Positions 52,281-61,390 of a DNA stretch of 64,000 nucleotides are shown piece by piece (position 1 is the stretch's first letter; every line of letters starts with the position of its first letter). The DNA lies in the NCBI RefSeq assembly GCF_001280505.1, contig NZ_LBIO01000040.1:310001-374000 (forward strand). Direction: 5' to 3'. The position numbers were made by a program, and so were the translations under genes. The notes under the pieces were generated by a model that worked only from the letters and a program-made list of their open reading frames with translations, was not told the origin of the DNA and did not search any database. Source of the DNA: Mangrovimonas sp. TPBH4 (GTDB taxonomy: Bacteria; Bacteroidota; Bacteroidia; Flavobacteriales; Flavobacteriaceae).

Positions 52281-52955
52281 ATGCTCGATGCTATTTTGGC
52301 AGCTGTACCTTTCGGTATTATTTTATCTTTTACCATAGGTCCTGTTTTTTTTGTACTGTTGGAAACCAGTGCTACTAAAGGTTTTAAGAGTGCCCTTATT
52401 TTTGATTTGGGTGTCATTTTTGCGGATATTTTGTTCATCCTAGTGGCTTTTTTAAGTACCAATAATTTGATTGACAAGCTAAAGGGCGATCCTAATTTTT
52501 TAGTATTTGGTGGGGTACTGTTGGCTGTTTATGGTTTTATAGCCTTTATAAAAACTTCTAAATCCTTTCGGGAAATTGTAAGGGAATACCATCGTGTTGA
52601 AATCCAGAAAAATTATGGGAAATTGTTTTTAAAAGGTTTCTTGCTCAACTTTATCAACATTGGTGTATTGTTGGGATGGTTGGGCTTTATCATTATTGGC
52701 AATTCGCTTACCGAAGGAAGGGAAGGACTGTATGTGTTTTTGGGAACTATCTTGGCGGTATATTTTATTGTAGATCTGGTAAAAATTGCGGTAGCCAAAA
52801 CACTTCGGAATAAATTAACTCCTCGTTTGATCTTTAAAACGAAGAAAATTGTGGCTTTGGTAATCTTAGGATTCGGGGTTTTATTGTTGCTTCAAGGCTT
52901 CTTTCCGAAGGAAAAGGAATTGATAAAAGATAAATTGGAACAGATCAATCAATAG
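52281..52955 (+). CDS. LysE-family exporter
   Basis: The 224-residue protein has about six membrane segments and the LysE/RhtB signature FGIILSFTIGPVFFVLLETSATKGFKSAL (in pieces), followed by LGVIFADILFILVAFLSTN. Family members export amino acids or derivatives across the inner membrane. The gene is followed by a bidirectional terminator before the converging tRNA-Cys. Confidence 0.9.
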   Translation: MLDAILAAVPFGIILSFTIGPVFFVLLETSATKGFKSALIFDLGVIFADILFILVAFLSTNNLIDKLKGDPNFLVFGGVLLAVYGFIAFIKTSKSFREIVREYHRVEIQKNYGKLFLKGFLLNFINIGVLLGWLGFIIIGNSLTEGREGLYVFLGTILAVYFIVDLVKIAVAKTLRNKLTPRLIFKTKKIVALVILGFGVLLLLQGFFPKEKELIKDKLEQINQ

Positions 52956-52964
52956 CCCTAAAAT

Positions 52965-53001
52965 AAAAAAGCCTTAAGAATCATTTTCTTAAGGCTTTTT
53001 T
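52965..53001. terminator. Bidirectional intrinsic terminator between lysE-like gene and tRNA-Cys
   Basis: AAAAAGCCTTAAGAA pairs with TTCTTAAGGCTTTTT around loop TCATT; T-tracts are present on both strands. Confidence 0.9.
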
Positions 53002-53002
53002 G

Positions 53003-53073
53003 AGGCGTCTAGCGGATTCGAACCGCTGTACAAGGTTTTGCAGACCTTTGCCTAGCCACTCGGCCAAGACGCC
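53003..53073 (-). tRNA. tRNA-Cys (GCA)
   Basis: The 71-nt cloverleaf has acceptor stem GGCGTCT with AGACGCC, anticodon GCA in loop CTGCAAA, and T-loop GGTTCGAATCC. CCA is not encoded. It is transcribed leftwards and ends at the bidirectional terminator. Confidence 0.96.
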
Positions 53074-53124
53074 CTGCTTGATGCGGCAAATGTAAAAAAA
53101 ATATACGTTTTACACTACTTACAT

Positions 53125-53487
53125 TTATTTTTTTCGTCTTTCTGTCATTTTTATGGTGACCATTTCTACATCGCCACCAATAGGAGGGTTTAATTTGCTC
53201 ACCCAAACCGTAGCTTTGGAGACCATTGGGCTTTCATTAAGGATCCTAACCACAATGCGTTTGGCAACGGTTTCCAATAAATGCGAAGCCTTGTGCATTT
53301 CTTCCCTCACAATTTTGTTTAACAGCACATAATCTACAGTATCTACCAAGTGATCTGTTTGTGCCGAGGTTTGTAAATTGGCCTTAATTTTTAAATCTAC
53401 GCGATAATCGCTACCTATTTTGGTTTCTTCCTTTAAGCAACCATGGTGGGCAAATACACGGATGTTTTCAACTTTAATGATTCCCAT
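53125..53487 (-). CDS. folB: Dihydroneopterin aldolase
   Basis: The 120-residue enzyme shows IRVFAHHGCLKEE, GSDYRVDLKIKANL, DYVLLNKIVREEM, HLLETVAKRIVVRIL (Glu and Lys of the active site near 73-77) and VSKLNPPIGGDVEMVTI. It cleaves dihydroneopterin in folate synthesis. Length is standard. It diverges from glnS. Confidence 0.95.
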   Translation of the reverse strand: MGIIKVENIRVFAHHGCLKEETKIGSDYRVDLKIKANLQTSAQTDHLVDTVDYVLLNKIVREEMHKASHLLETVAKRIVVRILNESPMVSKATVWVSKLNPPIGGDVEMVTIKMTERRKK

Positions 53488-53658
53488 ATTGCAAAGGTAA
53501 GCGATAAAAACATGGATTGTAAATATAGATTGAAAATATTCCCTTCCATTTTCCTATAAAATAGTATTTGTTATTTGGTTGGAAATAAAGAAGAAACCTT
53601 ACGGATTAAGGGCTTTTAGATTACTGTTCATTAATGACATAGTTTCTTTAAATTTGCC

Positions 53659-53666
53659 TAATTTTG
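53659..53666 (+). promoter_or_regulatory. -7 promoter box of glnS
   Basis: TAATTTTG matches the TAnnTTTG consensus 47 bases before the glnS ATG; the -33 element is weak. Confidence 0.45.
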
Positions 53667-53712
53667 TGGAAAAATTTAAAAGAAAAATTTAGAGCAATAA
53701 TTCTGATACTTT

Positions 53713-55722
53713 ATGTCTGAAGATAAGAAATCACTCAATTTTATTGAGCATATCATCGAAGAGGATTTGGCCAATGGTTTGTCGACCGATAAACTGCGTT
53801 TTAGGTTTCCTCCAGAACCCAATGGCTATTTGCATATTGGGCATACCAAAGCCATTGGTATTAGTTTTGGATTAGGAGAGAGGTACAATGCTCCTGTTAA
53901 CCTTCGTTTTGACGATACCAACCCTGTTAAGGAAGAACAGGAATATGTAGACGCCATCAAAAAGGATGTGTCTTGGTTGGGATACCAATGGGCCAATGAA
54001 TTGTATTCTTCAGATTATTTCCAGCAGTTGTATGACTGGGCAGTAGCGTTGATTAAAGAAGGAAAGGCTTACGTAGATTCACAGTCTAGCGAAGCTATGG
54101 CTGAACAGAAAGGAACGCCTACACAACCTGGAACCGATAGTCCGTATAGAAACAGATCTGTAGAAGAAAACTTGGATTTGTTTGATCGTATGAAAAATGG
54201 TGAATTCGAGGAAGGTTCTCATGTATTGCGTGCCAAAATCGATATGCAGCATCCAAATATGTTGATGCGTGATCCTATCATGTACCGTATTTTGAAGAAA
54301 GCACATCATAGAACCGGAGATGCTTGGTGCATTTACCCAATGTACGACTGGACACACGGGGAAAGTGATTATTTGGAGCAGATTTCACACTCCTTATGTT
54401 CTTTGGAATTTAAGCCTCATAGAGAGCTTTACAATTGGTTCAAGCATAATGTACACAAGTATCAGCCAGAAGTGCTTCCTATGTTACCAAAACAGCGTGA
54501 GTTTGCCCGTTTGAACTTGAGTTATACGGTAATGAGCAAGCGTAAATTGCTCAAATTGGTTGAAGATGGTGTTGTAAGTGGATGGGATGATCCAAGGATG
54601 CCGACCATTTCAGGTTTGAGACGTCGTGGTTATACGCCTGCTGCCATCAGACAGTTTATTGAAAAGGTTGGAGTTGCCAAACGTGAGAATGTCATTGATG
54701 TGTCCTTGTTGGAGTTTTGCGTAAGGGAAGATTTGAACAAAACAGCACCCCGTGTCATGGCGGTTTTAGATCCTGTAAAATTGGTAATAGATAATTATCC
54801 AGAGGATAAGGAAGAATGGTTGGAAGCTGAAAACAACCCTGAAGATCCAAATGCAGGGTTTAGAAAAGTACCGTTTTCAAGAGAATTATATATAGAACGT
54901 GACGACTTCAAGGAAGAAGCCAATAGTAAATATTTTAGGCTGAAACTTGGTGGGGAAGTACGTTTGAAAAATGCCTACATCGTTAAAGCGGAAAGCGTGG
55001 TTAAAGACGCCGAAGGTAATATAACTGAAATCCATTGTACATATTCTGAGGATACCTCCAAAAAGGTGAAAGGAACCTTGCATTGGGTATCTGTAAAACA
55101 TGCTGTGAAGGTAGAAGTTCGTGAGTACGATCGTTTGTTTAAAAACGAATCTCCAGATGGTGATCAGGATGTGGATTTTATGGAGTTTTTGAATCCTGAT
55201 TCTTTACGAATCATCGAGGCTTATGTAGAACCTAGTTTGAAAGAGGCTCAGATAGGGGATCGTTTTCAATTCCAACGTTTGGGATATTTCAATGTGGATG
55301 ATGATACTTCTGCAGATACTTTAGTATTCAATAAAACTGTGGGATTACGTGATACTTGGGCGAAACAGCAACCCGCTCCAGAACAAAAAGCGCAAGCTAA
55401 ACAGCCACAGCAAAGTCAGCCAAAGCGTCCAGCTATTGAAGTTATCAAGCAATTGGGAAAAAAATATACCAATCTTCCAGAAGCGAAGCAATTGAAAACC
55501 AAAGCTGAAATACAAAAATTGGCTAAGGAAGTAAGCTATGAAGATTTGGAACCTTTGTTTGAAACCGCGGTTAAAAAGGTAGGTACGCGTATCGCGGCCA
55601 TGTTAACTTTAGGGGTGTTATTGGATGGAGGACTTGAGAAAAATGAAGCTATCGAAGCATTTATCAACAAGGCCCTAGAAGATAAAAATGAATTGTTGGT
55701 GATGGAAGCCAATATGATTTAA
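53713..55722 (+). CDS. glnS: Glutaminyl-tRNA synthetase with C-terminal extension
   Basis: The 669-residue class I synthetase has the HIGH motif in [16 protein letters not shown], the KMSKS-type VMSKRKL, and the two beta-barrel anticodon-binding domains (about 340-550). It is about 115 residues longer than the well-known 550-residue enzymes. After residue about 551 comes a Gln/Pro/Lys-rich linker (552-573) and a helical domain (574-669: [55 protein letters not shown]). A tail of this type recalls the YqeY-like appended domain of some bacterial GlnRS, but homology could not be tested. A terminator follows. Confidence 0.97.
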   Translation: MSEDKKSLNFIEHIIEEDLANGLSTDKLRFRFPPEPNGYLHIGHTKAIGISFGLGERYNAPVNLRFDDTNPVKEEQEYVDAIKKDVSWLGYQWANELYSSDYFQQLYDWAVALIKEGKAYVDSQSSEAMAEQKGTPTQPGTDSPYRNRSVEENLDLFDRMKNGEFEEGSHVLRAKIDMQHPNMLMRDPIMYRILKKAHHRTGDAWCIYPMYDWTHGESDYLEQISHSLCSLEFKPHRELYNWFKHNVHKYQPEVLPMLPKQREFARLNLSYTVMSKRKLLKLVEDGVVSGWDDPRMPTISGLRRRGYTPAAIRQFIEKVGVAKRENVIDVSLLEFCVREDLNKTAPRVMAVLDPVKLVIDNYPEDKEEWLEAENNPEDPNAGFRKVPFSRELYIERDDFKEEANSKYFRLKLGGEVRLKNAYIVKAESVVKDAEGNITEIHCTYSEDTSKKVKGTLHWVSVKHAVKVEVREYDRLFKNESPDGDQDVDFMEFLNPDSLRIIEAYVEPSLKEAQIGDRFQFQRLGYFNVDDDTSADTLVFNKTVGLRDTWAKQQPAPEQKAQAKQPQQSQPKRPAIEVIKQLGKKYTNLPEAKQLKTKAEIQKLAKEVSYEDLEPLFETAVKKVGTRIAAMLTLGVLLDGGLEKNEAIEAFINKALEDKNELLVMEANMI

Positions 55723-55744
55723 GTCTCATAACATATAATATTTT

Positions 55745-55782
55745 AAAAAAGCTTCAAATTTTATAATCTGAAGCTTTTTTAT
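55745..55782 (+). terminator. Intrinsic terminator of glnS
   Basis: AAAAAAGCTTCA and TGAAGCTTTTTT form a stem with a 12-base loop, 23 bases after the stop, with T-runs on both strands. Confidence 0.85.
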
Positions 55783-55857
55783 TGTGATATTATCATATTT
55801 GGTAATAAATATTTGCAATTTCATTATATTTATGATACTAACTAAATCAAATTAAGT

Positions 55858-56340
55858 ATGGAATTTAATATTTTGGCACTTGTTGTTGCAGCGGCTTCCA
55901 CTTTGGTGGTTGGTGCTATTTGGTACAATCCAAAAGTATTTGGTACTGCTTGGATGAAAGCTGCAGATATGACCGAGGAAAAAATGAAAGGCGCGAACAT
56001 GGCCAAGATTTTTGGTCTGGCATTGTTATTTGCATTTTTTATTGCAGCTACCTTACGTGCATTGGTTGTACATCAATCGGGAGTTTTTAGCTTGATTGAA
56101 GGTGATGTAGACGGCGCTCTGCCATCCTATGCGGCATTTATGAACGATTACGGAAGTTCTTTTAGGACTTTTAAACACGGGGTGCTTCATGGATTTATAA
56201 CAGGGATTACCATGGCTTTGCCAATCATTGGCACCAATGCTCTATTTGAACGTAAAAGTGCCAAATACATTTTTATAAATAGTGGCTTTTGGATTGTCTG
56301 TATGATGATTATGGGAGGTATTATTTGTGCTTGGGAATAG
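55858..56340 (+). CDS. DUF1761 membrane protein
   Basis: The 160-residue protein has four hydrophobic segments (about 5-23, 53-71, 105-125 and 138-158) and the DUF1761 pattern VVGAIWYNPKVFGTAWMKA and KHGVLHGFITGITMALPII. The family is widespread and of unknown function. Single gene between two terminators, so it forms its own transcription unit. Confidence 0.9.
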   Translation: MEFNILALVVAAASTLVVGAIWYNPKVFGTAWMKAADMTEEKMKGANMAKIFGLALLFAFFIAATLRALVVHQSGVFSLIEGDVDGALPSYAAFMNDYGSSFRTFKHGVLHGFITGITMALPIIGTNALFERKSAKYIFINSGFWIVCMMIMGGIICAWE

Positions 56341-56360
56341 TTTGTAACAAATCACATAAT

Positions 56361-56398
56361 AAAAAGACTGACAGTATTGTTCAGTCTTTTTCTTTTTA
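56361..56398 (+). terminator. Intrinsic terminator of the DUF1761 gene
   Basis: AAAAAGACTGA pairs with TCAGTCTTTTT, 9-base loop, followed by CTTTTT. It ends 5 bases before the next gene's start. Confidence 0.85.
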
Positions 56399-56402
56399 AA
56401 CA

Positions 56403-57554
56403 TTGATTGATTTTAAAATTTATAGTTCGGTAGCAGAATTGCCCAAAAGTTGGGATCCATTGGTGGGTCACGATATCTTTTTACAGGAAGCGTACCTAAA
56501 AGCATTGGAAAAAGCTTCACCAAGCAATATTACCTGGTATTATGTTGGCTTTTTTATTGAAGAAGAGTTGGTAGGCGTTGTAATATTTCAAAGGGTACAG
56601 TTGTATTTGGAAGACATTTTTAGGAATCCAGACGACCATTGTTTGGAACAACGTTTTAAAAATATGGTGTCAAAGGTTTTAAAGGGAAATGTGCTTGTGG
56701 TTGGTAATTTGATGCATACTGGCCAACATGGTATTTATTTCAACGATGCTATAAACGGAGGGGAAAAGATAGAGGTCATTTTTAAGGCACTTACAACACT
56801 TCAAAATAGAATCAAGCAGCAATCGGGAAAAAAGATTAGGCTATGGCTTTTTAAAGATTTTTTTGAAACCGATCCTATCCATAAGCAACTGTCTTTATTT
56901 GAAAGTTATGATATTTCTAAGGTTTCCGCCCAACCTAATATGTTGATGAATGTTCGAGCCAATTGGCAAAGTATGGATGATTATGTGGCTAGTTTAAATA
57001 AAAAATACAGAAGACGTTATAGGACAGCCAAAAAGAAATCCAATGGCATTATTACTAAAGAGTTGACGCTTGAAGAGATTGAAAACTTTTCGGAAACACT
57101 ATATGCATTGTACAAGAATGTTTCGGATAATGCCAAGATCAACACCTTTATCCTTCCTAAAAATCATTTATATAGTTTAAAAAAACACTTGAAGGAACAA
57201 TTTCGGGTGATCGGCTATTTTTTGGAAGATACATTAGTAGGTTTTTATTCGCTGATACTGAACAAAGAGATTTTGGAAACCTATTTTCTAGGATACGATA
57301 GCGAGCATCAATATGAAAATCAGTTGTATTTGAATATGTTGTATGACATGGCCCAATTCGGGATTGAAAATTCCTTTAAAACCATTGCTTATTGTAGGAC
57401 GGCCATGGAAATTAAAAGTTCTGTGGGCGCCAAAGCCATTCCTATGAGTATGTATATGAAACATACCAATGGACTTTTAAATGTACTATTGCAACAAATT
57501 TTTAAGTTGATGAATCCTTCAAGACAATGGGAGGAACGCCATCCCTTTCGTTAA
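56403..57554 (+). CDS. FemAB/GNAT-like acyltransferase
   Basis: The 383-residue product starts at TTG 56403 (MIDFKIYSSVAELPKSWD), the only candidate near the terminator. The first half (GHDIFLQEAYLKALEKA) and the second half with LNKKYRRRYRTAKKKSNGI, VIGYFLEDTLVGFYSLIL and YENQLYLNMLYDMAQFGI match the FemAB-like/BioF2-type acetyltransferase domain. Such enzymes transfer acyl or aminoacyl groups to peptidoglycan or other substrates; the substrate here is unknown. The gene follows the DUF1761 gene's terminator by 5 bases. Confidence 0.8.
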   Translation: MIDFKIYSSVAELPKSWDPLVGHDIFLQEAYLKALEKASPSNITWYYVGFFIEEELVGVVIFQRVQLYLEDIFRNPDDHCLEQRFKNMVSKVLKGNVLVVGNLMHTGQHGIYFNDAINGGEKIEVIFKALTTLQNRIKQQSGKKIRLWLFKDFFETDPIHKQLSLFESYDISKVSAQPNMLMNVRANWQSMDDYVASLNKKYRRRYRTAKKKSNGIITKELTLEEIENFSETLYALYKNVSDNAKINTFILPKNHLYSLKKHLKEQFRVIGYFLEDTLVGFYSLILNKEILETYFLGYDSEHQYENQLYLNMLYDMAQFGIENSFKTIAYCRTAMEIKSSVGAKAIPMSMYMKHTNGLLNVLLQQIFKLMNPSRQWEERHPFR

Positions 57555-57607
57555 TAAATCTTTTCTTCAGCTCTTAAATTTCGTAACTTAAGGGAAAAAT
57601 AGGAACG

Positions 57608-57811
57608 ATGAAGAATGTACATGAATTGCTGACCAAAATTGCGGATATCACCCGAGAGATTGAAACCGATTACCCTGAGGTTTATAAATATTTGAACGAA
57701 AATCCCATGACCATTCCCAACATGGAACATCCATCGGTAGATGAAACCGAATTGAAGGAATATTTGGCCAGTTTGGAGACGCTTTTGGAGAAATATAAGA
57801 AAGACCAATAA
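57608..57811 (+). CDS. Conserved small hypothetical protein
   Basis: The 67-residue acidic protein is probably helical with a central ENPMTIPNMEHPSVDE turn and a coiled C-terminus. Coding is supported by clean codon use and its stop just before a terminator. I recall similar short proteins in Flavobacteriaceae but no function. It lies 53 bases after the FemAB-like gene. Confidence 0.7.
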   Translation: MKNVHELLTKIADITREIETDYPEVYKYLNENPMTIPNMEHPSVDETELKEYLASLETLLEKYKKDQ

Positions 57812-57843
57812 AAAAGCCCCAAACGTTTGTTATGGGGCTTTAA
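57811..57843. terminator. Intrinsic terminator between small gene and SPFH gene
   Basis: AAAGCCCC pairs with GGGGCTTT. T-runs exist on both strands but the one read leftwards is longer, so it mainly serves the SPFH gene. Confidence 0.75.
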
Positions 57844-57862
57844 ATTAAGTTTAGCAAATTAG

Positions 57863-58792
57863 TTATTCTCCTTTGCTTTTGTTTTTGGCTTCTTTCATAG
57901 CTTCACCAATTTGGTTACTGGCCGTAAAACTGGCAACCATTTCATTCAGCATATTACTTCCTGCCTGTGGCACGTTAGGTAACAGGATCAAGTTACTATT
58001 GGTTTCTTCACCTAAGGATTGTAAGGTATCGTAGTGTTGGGTTACCACGATCAAGGCAGAAGCTTCCTGTGAATTGATACCAACACGATTCAAAACTTCT
58101 ACAGATTCTTCCAAACCTCTGGCAATTTCACGACGCTGGTCGGCAATACCTTGTCCTTGTAAACGCTTGCTTTCAGCTTCGGCTTTAGCTTTTTCCACGA
58201 TTAAGATACGTTGCGCATCCCCTTCGTACTGCGCTGCTGTTTTTTCACGTTCTGCAGCATTAATACGGTTCATGGCAGCCTTTACTTGAGCATCTGGATC
58301 AATATCGGTTACCAAGGTTTTAATGATGTCAAAACCATAGTCCAACATGGCATCATTCAATTCTGCTTTTACAGCTAGGGCTATATCATCCTTTTTTACA
58401 AAGACGTCGTCCAATTTCATTTTTGGAACTTCGGCACGTACCACGTCGAATACGTAAGAAGTGATTTGCTCATGGGGATAATCCAATTTATAAAAGGCAT
58501 CATACACTTTATCGCGAATTACTTTGTATTGAACAGACACTTTTAAGCGCACAAATACATCATCCAAAGTTTTGGTTTCCACGATTACATCCAATTGTTG
58601 GATCTTTAAGCTTAAGCGCCCTGCAACTCTATCCACCAATGGAATTTTTAGCTGAAGTCCAGAGTGCCTGATGCTTTGAAACTTACCAAAACGCTCAATG
58701 ATAACGGCGGTTTGTTGTTTAACGATAAAGAGAGCTGAGATTAAAATTACGACTCCAAAAAAGAGAATCGGAACTAGGATAAATTGTCCCAT
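57863..58792 (-). CDS. SPFH/band-7 (stomatin-like) membrane protein
   Basis: The 309-residue protein has an N-terminal membrane segment (about 5-24), the band-7 domain (VIERFGKFQSIRHSGLQLKIP, VDRVAGRLSLKIQQLDVIVE, DDVFVRLKVSVQYKV) and a long coiled coil (about 170-230, RINAAEREKTAAQYEGDAQR). It assembles in membrane microdomains and is related to QmcA/paraslipins. It is usually paired with a NfeD-like gene; none is seen next to it here. Downstream a terminator closes the unit. Confidence 0.95.
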   Translation of the reverse strand: MGQFILVPILFFGVVILISALFIVKQQTAVIIERFGKFQSIRHSGLQLKIPLVDRVAGRLSLKIQQLDVIVETKTLDDVFVRLKVSVQYKVIRDKVYDAFYKLDYPHEQITSYVFDVVRAEVPKMKLDDVFVKKDDIALAVKAELNDAMLDYGFDIIKTLVTDIDPDAQVKAAMNRINAAEREKTAAQYEGDAQRILIVEKAKAEAESKRLQGQGIADQRREIARGLEESVEVLNRVGINSQEASALIVVTQHYDTLQSLGEETNSNLILLPNVPQAGSNMLNEMVASFTASNQIGEAMKEAKNKSKGE

Positions 58793-58939
58793 GATAAATT
58801 TTTTAAGGTTAATTATTTAATGATTACTAAATTAAGCTTATTTTGCCCGTAAGAATTATATTTCGACAATAATTACGGCAATCTAAGTGCTATTTTTTAT
58901 TAAAATGAGTTGGATTGTTGATACCCTGATAATTATATT

Positions 58940-59626
58940 ATGAAGCACAACAACTTTATCTTATTAGTAGTCTTTTGTATTGGTTTTGTTACAACCTCTC
59001 TGGCGCAGCACAAACGTTATAAAATAAAAAATGGGATAGGCATCCATGGAGGGATTACCCAGTTTGATATTCTTACTGATAATTTCGAAACAAGTTCTTC
59101 AACGGGTTGGATTGGAGGTTTGAGCGCTACAGTTGATTTGCCACACAAATGGTATACGGTAAGTTATAACGTTCATTTATCCGAAAACAAAGTGAATGTT
59201 ATTGGAGGGGCTTTACCATTGGTATTTCAAGAGGAAGAAATTGAATATAAAATGTTTACGGCACAGGTGTCCTTTTTGTTCCATGCGAAAATTGTGGAGG
59301 ATTATATCACGGCAGATTTTGGACCTATGATTCAATACAACAGTGAGCTGGAATTAGAGGACGATTCACAGGAAAACTATTTTATTAAAGGATACAATAA
59401 TGTTTTGGCCAGTGATATCACCGATATTTCCAAATTCAATGTGAATGGTGCTGTGGGATTGTCTGCTGGTTTTCCAGGTTTTAAATTACGTGGGCAATAT
59501 ATTTACGGGTTTACCAACATGTTAAACAAACTCAACAATAATAACGATATTGATACTTTGGGAGGGGATTCCAAATTTAAAGGACATCAATCTATGTTTG
59601 TGTTTACAGCGATGATTCTGTTTTAA
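58940..59626 (+). CDS. Outer-membrane beta-barrel protein
   Basis: The 228-residue protein has a signal peptide (VVFCIGFVTTSLAQ) and amphipathic strands throughout, with GIGIHGGITQFDIL, YTVSYNVHLSENKVN, VGLSAGFPGFKLRGQYIYG and a C-terminal aromatic strand FVFTAMILF. This is the pattern of small PorT/OMP_b-brl-type barrels of Bacteroidota. Function is unknown. An intrinsic terminator follows at 59647. Confidence 0.78.
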   Translation: MKHNNFILLVVFCIGFVTTSLAQHKRYKIKNGIGIHGGITQFDILTDNFETSSSTGWIGGLSATVDLPHKWYTVSYNVHLSENKVNVIGGALPLVFQEEEIEYKMFTAQVSFLFHAKIVEDYITADFGPMIQYNSELELEDDSQENYFIKGYNNVLASDITDISKFNVNGAVGLSAGFPGFKLRGQYIYGFTNMLNKLNNNNDIDTLGGDSKFKGHQSMFVFTAMILF

Positions 59627-59646
59627 ACATATACTTCTTAAACACG

Positions 59647-59680
59647 AAAAGCGAGCTTTATAGCTCGCTTTTTTGTTTTG
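59647..59680 (+). terminator. Intrinsic terminator of the barrel gene (also usable by gltX)
   Basis: AAAAGCGAGC pairs with GCTCGCTTTT around loop TTTATA; TTGTTTTG follows on the plus strand, and a shorter T-run exists on the other strand. Confidence 0.85.
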
Positions 59681-59690
59681 TGATATTCTT

Positions 59691-61202
59691 TTATAAAGTT
59701 GCTATCAACTTTTCAATTCTGGAAACTGATTCGTTTTTGCCAATTAGGTACATGATTTCAAAAACATCAGGTCCCTGTAATTCTCCAACAAGGGCAATAC
59801 GCAATGGCATCATTACTTTGCCAAAACCAATTTCTTTGGACGTGATCCATCCTTTAATGGTATTTTGAAGCCTTTCTGCCGTAAAATCTTCCACACTGCT
59901 TACCTGGGTCAACAATTCTACCATTAAGGCCTTAGTATCGTCTTTAATGGCTTTTTTATAGGCTTTTTGGTCATAGCTCTCTGGAGATACAAAGAAATAG
60001 CTTCCCAACTGCCAAAAGTCACCAACAAAGGTGGCGCGTTCTTTAATCAAACCTATTACCAAAGAAATATAGTTGACGTCAATATCAGCCAATTCTTCTC
60101 TGCTTGCTTTAAATGTTGCTGCCAAATCATCGTTATGTTGGTCTTGCATGTAATGATGGTTGAACCATTTAATTTTGTCCGGATCAAAACGGGCGCCCGC
60201 TTTATTCACACGACTTAGTTCGAACGCATTGGTCAATTCTTCAAGACTGAAAATTTCCTGTTCGGTACCTGGATTCCATCCCAAGAACGCCAAAAAATTG
60301 ATCATTGCTTCTGGGAAGTAACCATCTTCTTTATAACCTCTAGAGATTTCCTGTGACGCTGGATCTAGCCATTGCAATGGAAATACAGGGAATCCTAATT
60401 TATCGCCATCGCGCTTGCTCAATTTCCCTTTTCCGGTAGGTTTTAAAATCAATGGCAAGTGAGCAAATTCCGGTGCGTCCCAACCAAAGGCTTTATACAA
60501 TAACACATGAAGTGCCAAGGAAGGTAACCATTCTTCACCACGAATGACATGGGTGATTTCCATTAAATGATCATCCACAATGTTTGCCAAGTGATAGGTT
60601 GGCATCCCGTCGCTTTTGAACAAAATTTTATCGTCTAAAATATTGGTATCAATGGTCATATTGCCACGCACAATATCTGTAAGGTGCAAAGTTTCATCTT
60701 GTGGCGATTTAAAACGAATCACATAAGGATCACCAGCTTCCAATTTAGCCTGTACTTCCTCTTCTGAAAGTGAAAGTGAGTTACTTAATTTTAAACGGTT
60801 GTGCCAATTGTAGATAAAGGTCTTTCCTTTTTCTTCGTGCTCTTTTCTATGGAAATCCAAAGATTCTGCCGTATCAAATGCGTAGTAGGCATTTCCGGAG
60901 GCAATCAGTTCTTCGGCATAAGCTTTGTATAAATGTTTGCGTTCACTTTGACGATAAGGACCAAACTTTTCATTTTTACCTGGACCTTCATCAAAGGGAA
61001 TGTTACACCAGTTAAGGGCATCTACTATGTATTGTTCGGCACCTTCCACATAGCGGTTTTGGTCGGTGTCCTCAATTCTCAATACAAAGGTTCCATTGTG
61101 TTTTTTTGCAAATAAATAGTTGAATAGGGCGGTGCGAACCCCTCCAATATGTAAAGGCCCCGTGGGGCTAGGGGCAAATCGTACGCGAACTTCTTTGGTC
61201 AT
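59691..61202 (-). CDS. gltX: Glutamyl-tRNA synthetase
   Basis: The 503-residue class I synthetase has the HIGH motif in FAPSPTGPLHIGGVRTALFN, IEDTDQNRYVE, the KMSKS-type GKLSKRDGDKLG and the C-terminal anticodon-binding helical domain (about 340-503). It charges tRNA-Glu. Because glnS is present, it need not be the mischarging type. It diverges from the DUF4175 gene; the start ATG is at 61202. Confidence 0.98.
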   Translation of the reverse strand: MTKEVRVRFAPSPTGPLHIGGVRTALFNYLFAKKHNGTFVLRIEDTDQNRYVEGAEQYIVDALNWCNIPFDEGPGKNEKFGPYRQSERKHLYKAYAEELIASGNAYYAFDTAESLDFHRKEHEEKGKTFIYNWHNRLKLSNSLSLSEEEVQAKLEAGDPYVIRFKSPQDETLHLTDIVRGNMTIDTNILDDKILFKSDGMPTYHLANIVDDHLMEITHVIRGEEWLPSLALHVLLYKAFGWDAPEFAHLPLILKPTGKGKLSKRDGDKLGFPVFPLQWLDPASQEISRGYKEDGYFPEAMINFLAFLGWNPGTEQEIFSLEELTNAFELSRVNKAGARFDPDKIKWFNHHYMQDQHNDDLAATFKASREELADIDVNYISLVIGLIKERATFVGDFWQLGSYFFVSPESYDQKAYKKAIKDDTKALMVELLTQVSSVEDFTAERLQNTIKGWITSKEIGFGKVMMPLRIALVGELQGPDVFEIMYLIGKNESVSRIEKLIATL

Positions 61203-61390
61203 GTTTTGTAAATTTGTTGCAAAGATAGATTGATATCGTGTAAGATAAAAGTAGTTTGATGAAAAGACTTGTTGTGATTTTGATAGAACGGATTTTAAGT
61301 TGAAATCATCGACTTTAACAGAATGTTATTACTTTCGTCTAATTACAGCTAAAAATAAAATTGTAGATTAGTAAGTCAATCCCATTCCAC

